63,432 bases of DNA from JBCFBK01 sp038562555. GTDB lineage: Bacteria; Bacteroidota; Bacteroidia; Bacteroidales; Prolixibacteraceae. The notes below the pieces were generated by a model. That model was not told the origin of the DNA and did no database searches. It saw only the letters and a list, made by a program, of their open reading frames with translations. The stretch lies in the NCBI GenBank assembly GCA_038562555.1, contig JBCFBK010000034.1, positions 1-63,432 of the forward strand. Reading direction: 5' to 3'. Both the position numbers and the translations under genes were made by a program. Positions 1-8,846 of this stretch are shown here, one piece after another. The first letter of the stretch is position 1, and the number at the start of each line of letters is the position of its first letter.

Positions 1-484
1 TATAACCCCGCTGAGGCGCCCAGGTTCCAAAGCCCGTAATGCCCTTATGTTCTACCGAATATTTATATTCGACGGTGTAGGGATAGTTGTTGCATGAAGG
101 CGAGTAAACTTTTACACGGTTGTCGCTGAACAAGGTGAAGTCGTTGTTATAGGCATAATCACTCAAATCCTTCTTTTTGATCTCGTACGTCAGCTCCCCG
201 TTCTTATCATACAGATTACCTTCTACAGGACCGACTTTTGAATTGCGGTCGTAGGTGATTCGCAGGTTGGCCGCAGGATCTCCTTTTTCGTTCATAACCG
301 TAATGACAAAATGGATTTCTTCGGTAAAGTTCTCCACCGAACTACGCTCATAGGTAGTCGAACAGAGCCGAATCACAGCCTTGGCGTCTTTACGGAGGGA
401 GTCGGAGATAAGCTTGCTGTCCCATTTATTTTCCGAAAAACCCGTGGTTGCAAGCATGAAAAGGATAATAAAAAACCGGTTCAT
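1..484 (-). CDS. DUF3857-type secreted protein, N-terminal part (runs off window)
   Basis: Reading the minus strand from an ATG at 484 gives an open frame to the window edge, about 161 codons. It begins with a short hydrophobic signal peptide (MNRFFIILFMLATTGF) followed by a beta-rich region with the repeated EIHFVITVMNEKGD / NLRITYDRNSKV pattern typical of the start of DUF3857 proteins. It lies 32 bp downstream of the stop of the next DUF3857 gene on the same strand, so the two are probably co-transcribed paralogues, a common Bacteroidota arrangement. Function is unknown; the family is usually periplasmic or outer-membrane associated. The C-terminal part, where a transglutaminase-like domain would be, is outside the window. 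Confidence 0.75.
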   Translation of the reverse strand, partial: MNRFFIILFMLATTGFSENKWDSKLISDSLRKDAKAVIRLCSTTYERSSVENFTEEIHFVITVMNEKGDPAANLRITYDRNSKVGPVEGNLYDKNGELTYEIKKKDLSDYAYNNDFTLFSDNRVKVYSPSCNNYPYTVEYKYSVEHKGITGFGTWAPQRGY

Positions 485-516
485 AATTTTGCTATGTTTG
501 GGTCTGCGCCTAAACG

Positions 517-2541
517 TCAGATCGATTTCAACAGGATGTATTCATTATGCTTATCAACGATGATCTGAAAAAACTTCTTTATGGTTTCGTATTGATCAGG
601 CAAAAAGAGGCTGGTCCGGATAATGATCATCGCGCTGACGTTGATTAGGTTGCCGTTTTTTGTCGTCTGGTAATAGAATGTACCGTCGCCATTTGGCAAC
701 TTAATCGCCGTTGGTTTTGGAATTTCTGTAACTTCGTAATTGGCAGGAATGGTGAATAGATAGGAACGCTGAATACGATACGGGTAGTCGAACTCAACCG
801 GGAATTCCCTTTTTTCAAGTTTGAAGGGGTTTTCGTCGAAAAAAGGATCAATGCAGGGCGTAAAATAGACCATACCCGCCGATCCGCCGATGCCTTCTTC
901 CCTGGAAAGCTGATAGCTGAGCGTGATGTTATTTCCAAGCGTATCCAATCCGGCGATTTTCATACTATCGATTACAAATCCTTCTTTCTTTTCAAGCGAC
1001 CTGGCGGTTTTAATCAGGTCCTCTGATTTTTTCAGAGCCGAGCGGTAAATATAAGCTCCGTATTCTGAGAGGGACTTTTTCACTTTGCCTGTCAGGGTGA
1101 GGTTGCTGTCGAGCGTCATCACATACGTTGCCTGATCCACCAAAGTTTTGTAGTTCATCAGGTTTACCCATTTTTGACTGATTTCGCCGATAACCCTGCC
1201 TTTATCGTTAAGACACCTGACCGGCAGCATATTCAGCATCGAATGCGGATCGGTGGCATCCAGGAGATAAATGGTGCTGTCGACCTGCGCCATTGCAATG
1301 ACATAATTAAAACTGCTTATAGAAGCATGCGCCGGATGGATGATGCCATTTTTCTGGGTGCTGAGAATGACCGGAAAACTGTTGAACCCCAGTTCCCTGA
1401 GCAAGACAACCAGGTTAAGGTTGATGTCGGCAGAATTTCCCTGCCCTGTTTTATAGGCTTTCGCAAGTCCTGATTTCGTGTAAATTGTTGAAACGCCATC
1501 CCAGCTTATTTTCCCTTGCATATGGGTTAATGCCATCGCCAGAAGCGCTTCACCTTTTACTCCTGTTCCTTTTAGATCTTCCACATCATCCGACAAGTGT
1601 CCTTTCCTGTTGAGTTCGGTTCCAAAACCCAGACTTTCCTTCAGTTCCTTGTCCACTTCCTCCCAACCGGAACTGAAATCTTTAATAGGGGAATTGGGAA
1701 ATTTTGTTGACTGGAGTTCAAATTTGATCCTTGTCAGATAATTATCGGAAGTTTTAATAAACTTTTCATCGGGAAATGACGGAACATTGGTTGCCAGGTA
1801 ATGGAAGCAATTTTCATAATAGTCTATTTTATCGGTATATTTAGTTGTTTGGTTAAAGGCTCCCGTTTCCTTAAAATTTAAGGTGAGAGACCGGTTTTTC
1901 CTTTCCGTCGTTCTTTCGATGGGATAATATCCCAGTTGAGACTGATTATAATTGAAATATTCCGGAATGCTGACAAAGTATTCACTGTGAACAACCGGGA
2001 TAGTCCGCTGGAAGTACCACTCCTGCAGATTGAAGATAAAATCTGATTTGATGGTGTATTCTATTTCTATAATTGAACCGGCCTTAATATCAGGCATGGC
2101 AAATTTTAAAGTATTTAAGTTTGCACTTGTTTCTTCCGTATGCATGTCACTCCGCTCAAGCTTGGTTTTTGTTATTTTGCCTTCCTCCAAATTGTGGGTA
2201 AAGGCTTTTATTTCAGTTACTTCTGATTTGCTTCCGGCATTGTGATAAAGCTGGATGTAAACATTTCCCCAGGAGAATCCTTCATTGTCAACGATTTTAA
2301 TCCGCAAGTGACGGTTAAAATACAGTTGAAATCCTTTACTGTTTTCAACCTGCGTATCGTAGCGGAAATCAGTTTCTCCATAGTCGAAGATGTAGTAAGC
2401 ATGTGCATTTGAGTCGATCGGGCAAAGCGTCGTCTGAAGATCGGCGATGTCAATTTTTCCGAATTTTTGCGGAGCCTGTGCAAAGGTTTTGTTAACAAAG
2501 AGAGTTAAGAGGATTAGAATGATCAACGATTTAATTTTCAT
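517..2541 (-). CDS. DUF3857 protein with degenerate transglutaminase-like domain
   Basis: A 674-residue secreted protein with a signal peptide ending near residue 21 (FAQA). An N-terminal DUF3857 beta domain (about 50-230) is followed by a transglutaminase-like region (about 320-440) and a C-terminal beta domain. The position normally held by the catalytic cysteine reads GQGNSADINLNLVVLLRE, so Ser370 replaces Cys; the late aspartate is kept in LLDATDP (Asp428), but the usual His-Trp segment is replaced by SSFNYVIA. The fold is therefore probably kept without protease or transglutaminase chemistry. It is upstream of, and probably co-transcribed with, the truncated paralogue at the window start. 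The biological role is unknown. Confidence 0.85.
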   Translation of the reverse strand: MKIKSLIILILLTLFVNKTFAQAPQKFGKIDIADLQTTLCPIDSNAHAYYIFDYGETDFRYDTQVENSKGFQLYFNRHLRIKIVDNEGFSWGNVYIQLYHNAGSKSEVTEIKAFTHNLEEGKITKTKLERSDMHTEETSANLNTLKFAMPDIKAGSIIEIEYTIKSDFIFNLQEWYFQRTIPVVHSEYFVSIPEYFNYNQSQLGYYPIERTTERKNRSLTLNFKETGAFNQTTKYTDKIDYYENCFHYLATNVPSFPDEKFIKTSDNYLTRIKFELQSTKFPNSPIKDFSSGWEEVDKELKESLGFGTELNRKGHLSDDVEDLKGTGVKGEALLAMALTHMQGKISWDGVSTIYTKSGLAKAYKTGQGNSADINLNLVVLLRELGFNSFPVILSTQKNGIIHPAHASISSFNYVIAMAQVDSTIYLLDATDPHSMLNMLPVRCLNDKGRVIGEISQKWVNLMNYKTLVDQATYVMTLDSNLTLTGKVKKSLSEYGAYIYRSALKKSEDLIKTARSLEKKEGFVIDSMKIAGLDTLGNNITLSYQLSREEGIGGSAGMVYFTPCIDPFFDENPFKLEKREFPVEFDYPYRIQRSYLFTIPANYEVTEIPKPTAIKLPNGDGTFYYQTTKNGNLINVSAMIIIRTSLFLPDQYETIKKFFQIIVDKHNEYILLKSI

Positions 2542-2690
2542 GAGATTAAAGGTCTGGGTTCAGTAGTTGATAATAGTTTATAAGGATAACCTAATTTACA
2601 ATATTTTGAAAACAGTAAAATATTATTTACCTGATTTATTGGTAAAAAGCAGGTAATTTATATCATATCTGAATAAGCAGCTCCGGCTTA

Positions 2691-5681
2691 TTACTGTGCC
2701 AGATAATCCAGAACCTGTTTCATTACCGCTGTTCGGTGAGCGGGAGCGGTAAGCGTTTCGAAAGGGAAGCCCAGCGTAAGGACCTTGTAGCCGTTATTAA
2801 ATACCACTCCGGCACTCTTGTTATTCCCCTGGTATCTGAGAATGGTCGTTGAAGTACTGTCGGACGGTACAATGGCATCGGGCGATTCGACGCGGTAAAG
2901 ATCGGGGCGGTATTCCTGGTTGAATCCGAAACTACCGTCGAAGGCGGTAAGCGGGCTTTCGGTTGTTGCTTTTACCAGGGGGACGGTGCTCGCGTAATCA
3001 GTTCCTCCCAGATAACCAAGCGTTTTTTTAATAAATTCTTTTTCTTCTTCAGGAACATCCCGTTCGTTCTTCATAAAGGTGTCACTGCCCACGTAGGCCC
3101 CGCTTATGAATAAACCAGCTTTGGGGTTTTGCAGAAAATGCGCGAGTGCCTGTCGCAGGGCGGGGGTATAGAGCTCGTATTTTACGGTTCCGTTGGGAAG
3201 AACCGTTGTTTTTTCTTCCCCAAAGATCAGGTCGGCGAACCTGTATTTGTTCAGGGCCACATCTCCTTCTTCAACAGCCTCGCGGCTGCAGGACGCAAAG
3301 CTGTACCCGGCGTCGCGAACGGCCTGTCCGTGCACATACGCGTGATCAAAGTTATTACCTTGCGGGAGCATACCTGTGCGGTTATCCCAGGTGGCACCGT
3401 GTCCCGGGTCGTCGTCGTCTTTCCATGGTTTCAGCTGGTTGAATTCATATTCCTGCCCGATTGTGGCCAGATCATTTCCCCAGGCCACCCCTTCGTCGAG
3501 CCATCCGGCGAAGCCGCTGAAATTTCCTTCGCTGATCACTTTTGGGGCAGCCACCCGGGCGAAGGCATCGATCAGCATCACGGTATCGGTACCGGACCCC
3601 TGGTCGCAGGCGGCCAGTATGGCAGACGGAAAGCTTTCGCCTCCTTTGTTAACTGCGGAAACTTTAAAGCTGTATATCGTTCCTTTTTCCAGCGGCGGTG
3701 TCTGGTATTCTGTTTTTCCCACCAGTGTGCCGTTATCCCATCCCTGGTCCCCGGTACGCGAATAAACCAGATATTGTTCTGCTTTTGCGGTCGGTTCTAG
3801 CGGGTCGTCAACCGGCATCCATGAAAGTCGGGCGCATCCGTCCTTTAATTCTGCCCTGAACCGGCCTACCGGAAGGGGTTGGACTACATAGGGGACCTGC
3901 CGGTATCCGGCCAGGAATTTAAGCATGGTTTTATAGATGGAACGGGAAACTAGGAAGCGGAATTCCGGATTAAGGGCATGCTGCATGTCGGCCAGGTTCT
4001 GGTGCGACAAGAGTTCGAGCAGTACCGATGGCACGGTGGGGTAGGTTGCTTCGCTGTAACGCTGGTCCCACAACTCCCGCTGTGTCCATTTGCTGTTTAT
4101 GGAAGCGCGGATATCATCGACGATCTGCGTGGACAGCATATCGGCAAGATCGCGGTTTGCCAGCCGGTCTTCTCCGTAGGGGAACTGCCGGTTAAACTCC
4201 GCATCCTGACTGCTGTATATGGCCAATGTTCCAACCACCTCATCCGAGCCAGGCCGGTGCCCGGCATCTGTATGGAAGGCCAGGCTAAGATCAATGGGAA
4301 TGTTAAGTCCGGTGACAGCTTTTCCTTTTGTGATCGAAGGCTCCATATACCGCCCGCCAAGCAGATAGTTCACCCATCGTCCCCTGCTGCGGTAATCGTC
4401 GACGTAATCGTTCTTGCCGGCCTGCTGGTTATAGACCAGCGAATCGGGAAATCCTGCGTATTGCAAAAAATAGCGGGCTGCTTCTGTCCATCTTGGCCGG
4501 CCTCCGGTTTTTCCGTTACGGGCGATGTCACCTATGCCACCGCCGAAACGGACAGCGTCGGCGGTCAGCACTTTCCCCTTTACGCCGTTGGCCAGCAGGC
4601 TTATGCTTCCTTTTTCCCTATTTTCTCCTGCCGCAAACCGGAACGTGCCCAGATAGACCCACGTTCCGCCTCCCATTTGCTGGTTAACAACAAAGTGAGT
4701 GCTCCCCCCGGCATGTTTGATTTCATAATGGGCCTTGTCGTAACTATCGCGTAAACTCTGGTAGGAGACATAAACGGCATAATCGCCGTCAGCCGGTATT
4801 ACGGGCACCCAGCAGGCCTTTCCTGCCGAGCCTGGTTCGGCATGCAGAATACGGTAATTACCCGAACTGAACGGATTTTCTCCCGTGTGAAGCGGCCGGG
4901 CGGGATGTCCGAACCCTCTTCCGGTCGAAAGACTGCCCTGAACGCCTTGTTCCCGGTAGTTTGTGTCGTTGTTATCGATAACGACCTCTTTTGTTTGGGT
5001 GTCGCGTTCCCGTGGAAGATAAACATTGGCCCCCGCATTTTCAAGCATGGGAACGATAAAAGGCAGCACAAATGAAGCAGAAAGGACATCCTCTACGGTT
5101 GTAAAAAGTGTGGCCCGTTGCCAGCCCCAACGATCAAGTTTGTTCTGGTAATACCAGCCGTGGCTGTTCCACAGAGCCAGGTGGCGGTTGTTCAGTCCGG
5201 CGGTGACGCGGTAAGGTTTTGACAGATTTTGTACATGAACATTCTGATTTGTGATTTTTTTCGTGGAAAGACGTGTTGAATCTTTCCTGTCCAGATACAG
5301 ATTGGGAACCAGACGTTCAAGCGGGTATCCTTTTACAGAAACGCAAACCTGATGTCTGCGGGCCAATCCGCGGAGCTTTTTTCCCAGTCGGTACTGAATG
5401 TCGTGTACCTGCGGCAGACGTAAGGGCTTGTATCCGAACTCGTCTTTGAAGTGTATTTCGAGGGTATCTGACCGGAACAACAAGGTGTCGATCCTGGTTC
5501 GGGCCGGAGGCCGGTACTGAAACTCTCCCTTTGTGGCGTCATCCAGAAAACGACTGGTCCGCCGGTAAGCTCTTTTTATTTTTCCCGGCAGTTCTTGAAT
5601 CTGCGATTTATTGTAATAAGGCTGGGCCGGCGCCAGGTATCCGGTCGTTAGAAGCAGAATAAAGAAGGACAGTTTGCTCAT
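2691..5681 (-). CDS. Golvesin-domain protein with amidase_3-like fold (often annotated xanthan lyase)
   Basis: A 996-residue secreted protein with a signal peptide of about 19 residues. Sequence resembling an N-acetylmuramoyl-L-alanine amidase_3 domain starts near residue 165 (ALWNSHGWYY, then LENAGANVYLPRERD). It is interrupted by a golvesin/Xly-type beta-sandwich (about 280-380) and resumes with LSLAFHTDAGH near 467. A fibronectin type III segment follows (about 645-725, ending KVSAVNKGGESFPSAIL), then a C-terminal region of about 250 residues that may be flavodoxin- or glutamine-amidotransferase-like. Bacteroidota homologues are often labelled xanthan lyase because of the golvesin domain, but the visible motifs favour a cell-wall amidase. 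It stands alone, 150 bp from the DUF3857 pair. Confidence 0.75.
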   Translation of the reverse strand: MSKLSFFILLLTTGYLAPAQPYYNKSQIQELPGKIKRAYRRTSRFLDDATKGEFQYRPPARTRIDTLLFRSDTLEIHFKDEFGYKPLRLPQVHDIQYRLGKKLRGLARRHQVCVSVKGYPLERLVPNLYLDRKDSTRLSTKKITNQNVHVQNLSKPYRVTAGLNNRHLALWNSHGWYYQNKLDRWGWQRATLFTTVEDVLSASFVLPFIVPMLENAGANVYLPRERDTQTKEVVIDNNDTNYREQGVQGSLSTGRGFGHPARPLHTGENPFSSGNYRILHAEPGSAGKACWVPVIPADGDYAVYVSYQSLRDSYDKAHYEIKHAGGSTHFVVNQQMGGGTWVYLGTFRFAAGENREKGSISLLANGVKGKVLTADAVRFGGGIGDIARNGKTGGRPRWTEAARYFLQYAGFPDSLVYNQQAGKNDYVDDYRSRGRWVNYLLGGRYMEPSITKGKAVTGLNIPIDLSLAFHTDAGHRPGSDEVVGTLAIYSSQDAEFNRQFPYGEDRLANRDLADMLSTQIVDDIRASINSKWTQRELWDQRYSEATYPTVPSVLLELLSHQNLADMQHALNPEFRFLVSRSIYKTMLKFLAGYRQVPYVVQPLPVGRFRAELKDGCARLSWMPVDDPLEPTAKAEQYLVYSRTGDQGWDNGTLVGKTEYQTPPLEKGTIYSFKVSAVNKGGESFPSAILAACDQGSGTDTVMLIDAFARVAAPKVISEGNFSGFAGWLDEGVAWGNDLATIGQEYEFNQLKPWKDDDDPGHGATWDNRTGMLPQGNNFDHAYVHGQAVRDAGYSFASCSREAVEEGDVALNKYRFADLIFGEEKTTVLPNGTVKYELYTPALRQALAHFLQNPKAGLFISGAYVGSDTFMKNERDVPEEEKEFIKKTLGYLGGTDYASTVPLVKATTESPLTAFDGSFGFNQEYRPDLYRVESPDAIVPSDSTSTTILRYQGNNKSAGVVFNNGYKVLTLGFPFETLTAPAHRTAVMKQVLDYLAQ

Positions 5682-5752
5682 ACAGGTATCCGCAAGAATT
5701 TTTCTGCATCCAAATTAAGGAAAATATAACTTGTACGACAACTTTTTATGTG

Positions 5753-5781
5753 AAAAAAGACTGCCGGGTATTGATCGGCAG
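5753..5781 (-). terminator. Rho-independent terminator of the 162-aa membrane protein gene
   Basis: On the minus strand a CTGCCG...CGGCAG stem (arms 5776-5781 and 5761-5766, 9-nt loop) is followed by a T run (complement of the A tract ending at 5758). It lies 17 bp beyond the stop of the gene at 5798. Confidence 0.6.
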
Positions 5782-5797
5782 CCTTTTCAGAAGAAAT

Positions 5798-6286
5798 TTA
5801 TTTTCGGACCGCAAGCACCTGATTGATCTGATCAGCCCATTTTTCGCCAAACTGTATTTCGCCGCTCAGCGTCAGGTTATCGTCGTCGGTATTGTAGATA
5901 TTAACGGTAACTTCCTTTTGATTGGGCATGACCGGGGTAAAGGCGAGATCGAGTTTTTCGATCACCCTCACGGTGCCGGCAGTATGACCTGCTTCCGTTA
6001 TCCGGCATTTTTTAAAATCGGCCAGCCCGATGATTTGTTGCCGGATTTGTTCTTTTGCATTCCGGATAAAAAATAATTGACGACTCTCTTTATCAATGCC
6101 GATAGCGATATTGTTAAAGATTTCATATTCAGAAATATTAGCTTGATTTTCGGCAGCGAGTTTCTTTAATGCTGACAACGATTTCGCTGCCTTATTTTTG
6201 CTGCTCCGGTTGATGAGTACAATGGGCAAGACACAGAGAATTATTAAGATTATAACGGTAATTACCGTGACCATACTGACATCCAT
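5798..6286 (-). CDS. Small membrane-anchored protein of unknown function
   Basis: 162 residues. One strongly hydrophobic segment (about residues 5-26, VITVIILIILCVLPIVLI) is followed by a basic stretch and a soluble domain of about 130 residues, so it is probably a single-span inner-membrane protein. No domain family is recognised. The soluble part is predicted alpha/beta, with a basic patch around FKKCRITEAG. A clear terminator follows the gene. The 124-residue gene upstream on the same strand is a separate small secreted protein. Confidence 0.6.
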   Translation of the reverse strand: MDVSMVTVITVIILIILCVLPIVLINRSSKNKAAKSLSALKKLAAENQANISEYEIFNNIAIGIDKESRQLFFIRNAKEQIRQQIIGLADFKKCRITEAGHTAGTVRVIEKLDLAFTPVMPNQKEVTVNIYNTDDDNLTLSGEIQFGEKWADQINQVLAVRK

Positions 6287-6409
6287 ATCGTAGCGTATTT
6301 GGTTATTAATTGATTTGATGAATATGCATACCTGGCGTGCATACGTTCAGCTCATCACTTTACAAACCGGTAAAGCGAGAGGCAGTTAGAAAAATAACGC
6401 AGAAATGGA

Positions 6410-6784
6410 TTACCAAAAATAGTTAAACGGGAATGCAATGCTTGTTTTGGGGAAACCGGGCACGATATGCTCCGAGAAAAGAACACACCTGGTGACCCAA
6501 AGAGAAAAAGACAGAGAGGCGACCCCGGGATGAGCCGTATAATCGTTGATGTGGTTTTTTAGTGATGGTGCAGGTACCTGGTTACTGCCGCTTACCTGAT
6601 TTTCGGGGATCGCAGTGAACAGGTATGATGTGCTGAAAAAAGACCGTTCACCGGAGGGAATATCCGTAGGGTGCTCTGACGGGTTAAAAACCGGCAAAGC
6701 ACTGCGTTCACTGTATATTCCTGTCACGGCAAGATACAGCGGGATCAGTAAAAGAATCGTCCGGATTTTAATGATTTGTTTCAC
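6410..6784 (-). CDS. Small hypothetical secreted protein
   Basis: 124 residues with an N-terminal hydrophobic segment (about 8-24, TILLLIPLYLAVTGIY) and no recognised domain. The C-terminus is rich in aromatic residues and ends FPFNYFW. Short proteins with this type of ending occur beside housekeeping genes in Bacteroidota, which is the main reason to accept it as real; that recollection is not verified here. The frame is open for its whole length and no overlapping gene on the other strand is better. It could also be a spurious frame in a 600-bp stretch between purA and the membrane-protein gene. Confidence 0.4.
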   Translation of the reverse strand: MKQIIKIRTILLLIPLYLAVTGIYSERSALPVFNPSEHPTDIPSGERSFFSTSYLFTAIPENQVSGSNQVPAPSLKNHINDYTAHPGVASLSFSLWVTRCVLFSEHIVPGFPKTSIAFPFNYFW

Positions 6785-6824
6785 AGCGCAAATGTAGAAA
6801 ATATAAAGATCAAATGTGTTTCAT

Positions 6825-6871
6825 CTGCCTTGCAGGAGCCTGCCCCTGTTTGGCAGGCTCCTGCAAGGCAG
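6825..6871. terminator. Perfect 20-bp inverted repeat after purA
   Basis: The arms 6825-6844 and 6852-6871 are perfectly complementary over 20 bp with a 7-nt loop, one of the strongest hairpins in the window. It lies 18 bp past the purA stop on the minus strand. No long T tract follows on either strand, so it may act as a terminator or as an mRNA 3' stabiliser. Confidence 0.6.
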
Positions 6872-6889
6872 AACTTTCAAATACGGATG

Positions 6890-8167
6890 TTAATCGCGTT
6901 CCCGGATAATCGTTTGTGCCCTGTTGGGGCCAACCGATGCAATAGTGATGGGCAGTGCGGTTTCATTTTCAATAAAAGAAAGGTAATTATTAAACTCTTC
7001 GGGAAATTCATTTTCGTGCGTCAGCCTGGTCAGGTCCGTTTTCCAGCCCGGCAGTTCTACATAGACCGGCTTAACGCTGTCGTTGAGTTCGAAAGGGAAC
7101 TGCTCGATTGTCTCGCCATCCCTTTCGTAGGCCACGCATATTTTGATGGTCTCAAAAGCGTCAAGTACATCAGCTTTCATCATAAACAACTCTGTAACGC
7201 CATTAATCATGATGGCATATTTGAGGGCTACCAGGTCGAGCCAGCCACAACGCCGGGGGCGCCCGGTAGTAGACCCGAATTCATTCCCGGCCTTGCGTAA
7301 GGTTTCTCCGGTTTCATCCAGCAGTTCGGTGGGGAAGGGACCCATTCCGACCCGGGTGCAGTAAGCTTTGAAAATGCCGTAGACACGACCTACCCGTTGG
7401 GGGGCAATGCCCAGTCCGGTGCAGGCGCCGGCACAGATTGTACTCGAAGAGGTTACAAAAGGGTAGGAACCGAAATCAATATCGAGCATCGTTCCCTGTG
7501 CGCCCTCAGCCAAAACCGATTTCTCTTCACAAAGCAGGTCATTGATCTGATGTTCGCTGTCAACCAGTTGGAAGGACTTGAGCAGTTCAATGCTTTCCAT
7601 CCATTCTTTTTCCCACTTTAGCAGGATTTCGTGGTAATCAAAGTTGTAGAATTTTTCCAGAAGTTCCTTATGGGCCTGGACCCTGCTGTTGTATTTTTCT
7701 TCAAAATTTTCAAGAAGATCGCCAACCCGCAGGCCATCACGGCCAATTTTATCTTTATAAGTGGGCCCGATGCCTTTCAGCGTTGAACCGATTTTTGTTT
7801 CACCCTTGGCTTTTTCGGAAGCTGCATCCAGCAGTTTATGGGTTGGCAGGATTAAATGAGCTTTTTTCGATATATACAGGTTCTTGTGAAGGTCTATCCC
7901 GTATTTTTGAATGCCTTCAATTTCTGACTTAAATACCACCGGGTCCAATACCACGCCGTTACCGATGATGTTAATCTTGTTTTCATGAAAAATTCCGGAA
8001 GGGATCGTATGCAATACATGTTTGAAGTCTTCTATTTCCAAGGTATGGCCGGCGTTTGGTCCGCCCTGAAAGCGCGTAATAGCGTCATATTTTGGTGTTA
8101 AAACGTCGACAATTTTTCCCTTTCCTTCGTCTCCCCACTGGAGCCCTAAGATAACATCTACCTTCAT
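6890..8167 (-). CDS. purA: Adenylosuccinate synthetase
   Basis: 425 residues, the normal family length. It makes adenylosuccinate from IMP, aspartate and GTP, the first committed step to AMP, in the cytoplasm. Seen directly: the N-terminal GTP-binding loop LGLQWGDEGKGKIVD, the IMP-binding QGGPNAGHT segment with the catalytic Asp/His pair, GPTYKDKIGRDGLRVGDL, and the STTGRPRRCGW loop near residue 300. The start at 8167 is the only one that keeps MKVDVILGLQWG. A strong hairpin follows the gene. Upstream on the same strand is a Fur-family regulator, separated by 171 bp. Confidence 0.97.
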   Translation of the reverse strand: MKVDVILGLQWGDEGKGKIVDVLTPKYDAITRFQGGPNAGHTLEIEDFKHVLHTIPSGIFHENKINIIGNGVVLDPVVFKSEIEGIQKYGIDLHKNLYISKKAHLILPTHKLLDAASEKAKGETKIGSTLKGIGPTYKDKIGRDGLRVGDLLENFEEKYNSRVQAHKELLEKFYNFDYHEILLKWEKEWMESIELLKSFQLVDSEHQINDLLCEEKSVLAEGAQGTMLDIDFGSYPFVTSSSTICAGACTGLGIAPQRVGRVYGIFKAYCTRVGMGPFPTELLDETGETLRKAGNEFGSTTGRPRRCGWLDLVALKYAIMINGVTELFMMKADVLDAFETIKICVAYERDGETIEQFPFELNDSVKPVYVELPGWKTDLTRLTHENEFPEEFNNYLSFIENETALPITIASVGPNRAQTIIRERD

Positions 8168-8203
8168 TTTCTATTTAGTTTACAGATTGCAGAACATATT
8201 AAA

Positions 8204-8240
8204 CCGCGGAAATCAAGCCTGGTTAAGCTAATTTCCACGG
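8204..8240 (-). terminator. Hairpin between the fur-like gene and purA
   Basis: Arms 8204-8213 and 8231-8240 (CCGCGGAAAT / ATTTCCACGG) pair with one mismatch around a 17-nt loop. On the minus strand it is followed by TTTAATAT, so it may terminate the Fur-family gene. It is also 36 bp upstream of the purA start, so it could instead sit in the purA leader. Confidence 0.4.
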
Positions 8241-8338
8241 TGCTCGTTTATTGGCAGATAAAATTAAGCATTATTTTATAGCCGGCATAAAAATTCACCA
8301 ATTTAAAACAATGATTTTTCAATTTGTTATTAACCGTA

Positions 8339-8779
8339 TTACCGGTCAATATGCTCGCCGTAAATGTACAGGGTGTGATGTGATAACCTGAATTTGTATT
8401 TCTGACAGGCTTCTTCGATAATTTCGCGGATGCGGGGGTCATAAAACTCGTGTACGGTGCCGTTGTTGATGTCGATCAGATGATCGTGCAACAAAGTAGC
8501 ATAAGCCTTTTCAAACTGAGCCATGTTCTTGCCGAACTGGTGCTTTACAACCAGTTTACATTCCAGTAAAAGATCAATTGTATTGTATAGTGTAGCCCTG
8601 CTTACCCGGTAATTTTTATTCTTCATCGAGATATACAGCGATTCGATATCGAAGTGACCTTCGCGCGAGTAGATTTCATCCAAAATAGCAAAACGTTCAG
8701 GAGTTTTCCGGTGTCCGTTTTTCTCGAGATACTCTGTGAACATATTTTTCACAGCTTCTTTGGTCTTAGGGCTATTCAT
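8339..8779 (-). CDS. Fur-family metal-responsive transcriptional regulator
   Basis: 146 residues, a normal Fur-family length. The N-terminal winged helix (about 10-85) contains the HRKTPERFAILDEIY helix and the recognition region RVSRATLYNTIDLLLEC. The C-terminal dimer domain has the metal-site HDHLID motif (about residue 97) and a late HHTLYIYGEH. The CxxC pairs of zinc-site Fur proteins are absent. It probably represses metal-uptake or oxidative-stress genes when loaded with iron or another metal; whether it is Fur, PerR or Zur cannot be told from sequence alone. It has its own TAnnTTTG-type promoter at 8805-8812 and lies between the spoT-like gene and purA, all on the minus strand. Confidence 0.88.
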   Translation of the reverse strand: MNSPKTKEAVKNMFTEYLEKNGHRKTPERFAILDEIYSREGHFDIESLYISMKNKNYRVSRATLYNTIDLLLECKLVVKHQFGKNMAQFEKAYATLLHDHLIDINNGTVHEFYDPRIREIIEEACQKYKFRLSHHTLYIYGEHIDR

Positions 8780-8804
8780 ATTTAAACCAACTTAAAATAA
8801 TTAA

Positions 8805-8812
8805 CAAAAATA
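8805..8812 (-). promoter_or_regulatory. Bacteroidota -7 box before the fur-like gene
   Basis: Minus-strand TATTTTTG matches TAnnTTTG and ends 25 bp upstream of the start codon in an AT-rich spacer. No clear -33 TTTG is seen. Confidence 0.4.
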
Positions 8813-8846
8813 TAAAATTTTTGTTACAGTTTAGTCTAAATAAAAA

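Noticed and set aside
3129..4754. Long plus-strand frames (223 and 258 codons) opposite the golvesin-domain gene
   Set aside because: They lie antisense to a 996-residue protein with clear domains, lack family motifs and have arginine- and cysteine-rich shadow-like composition.
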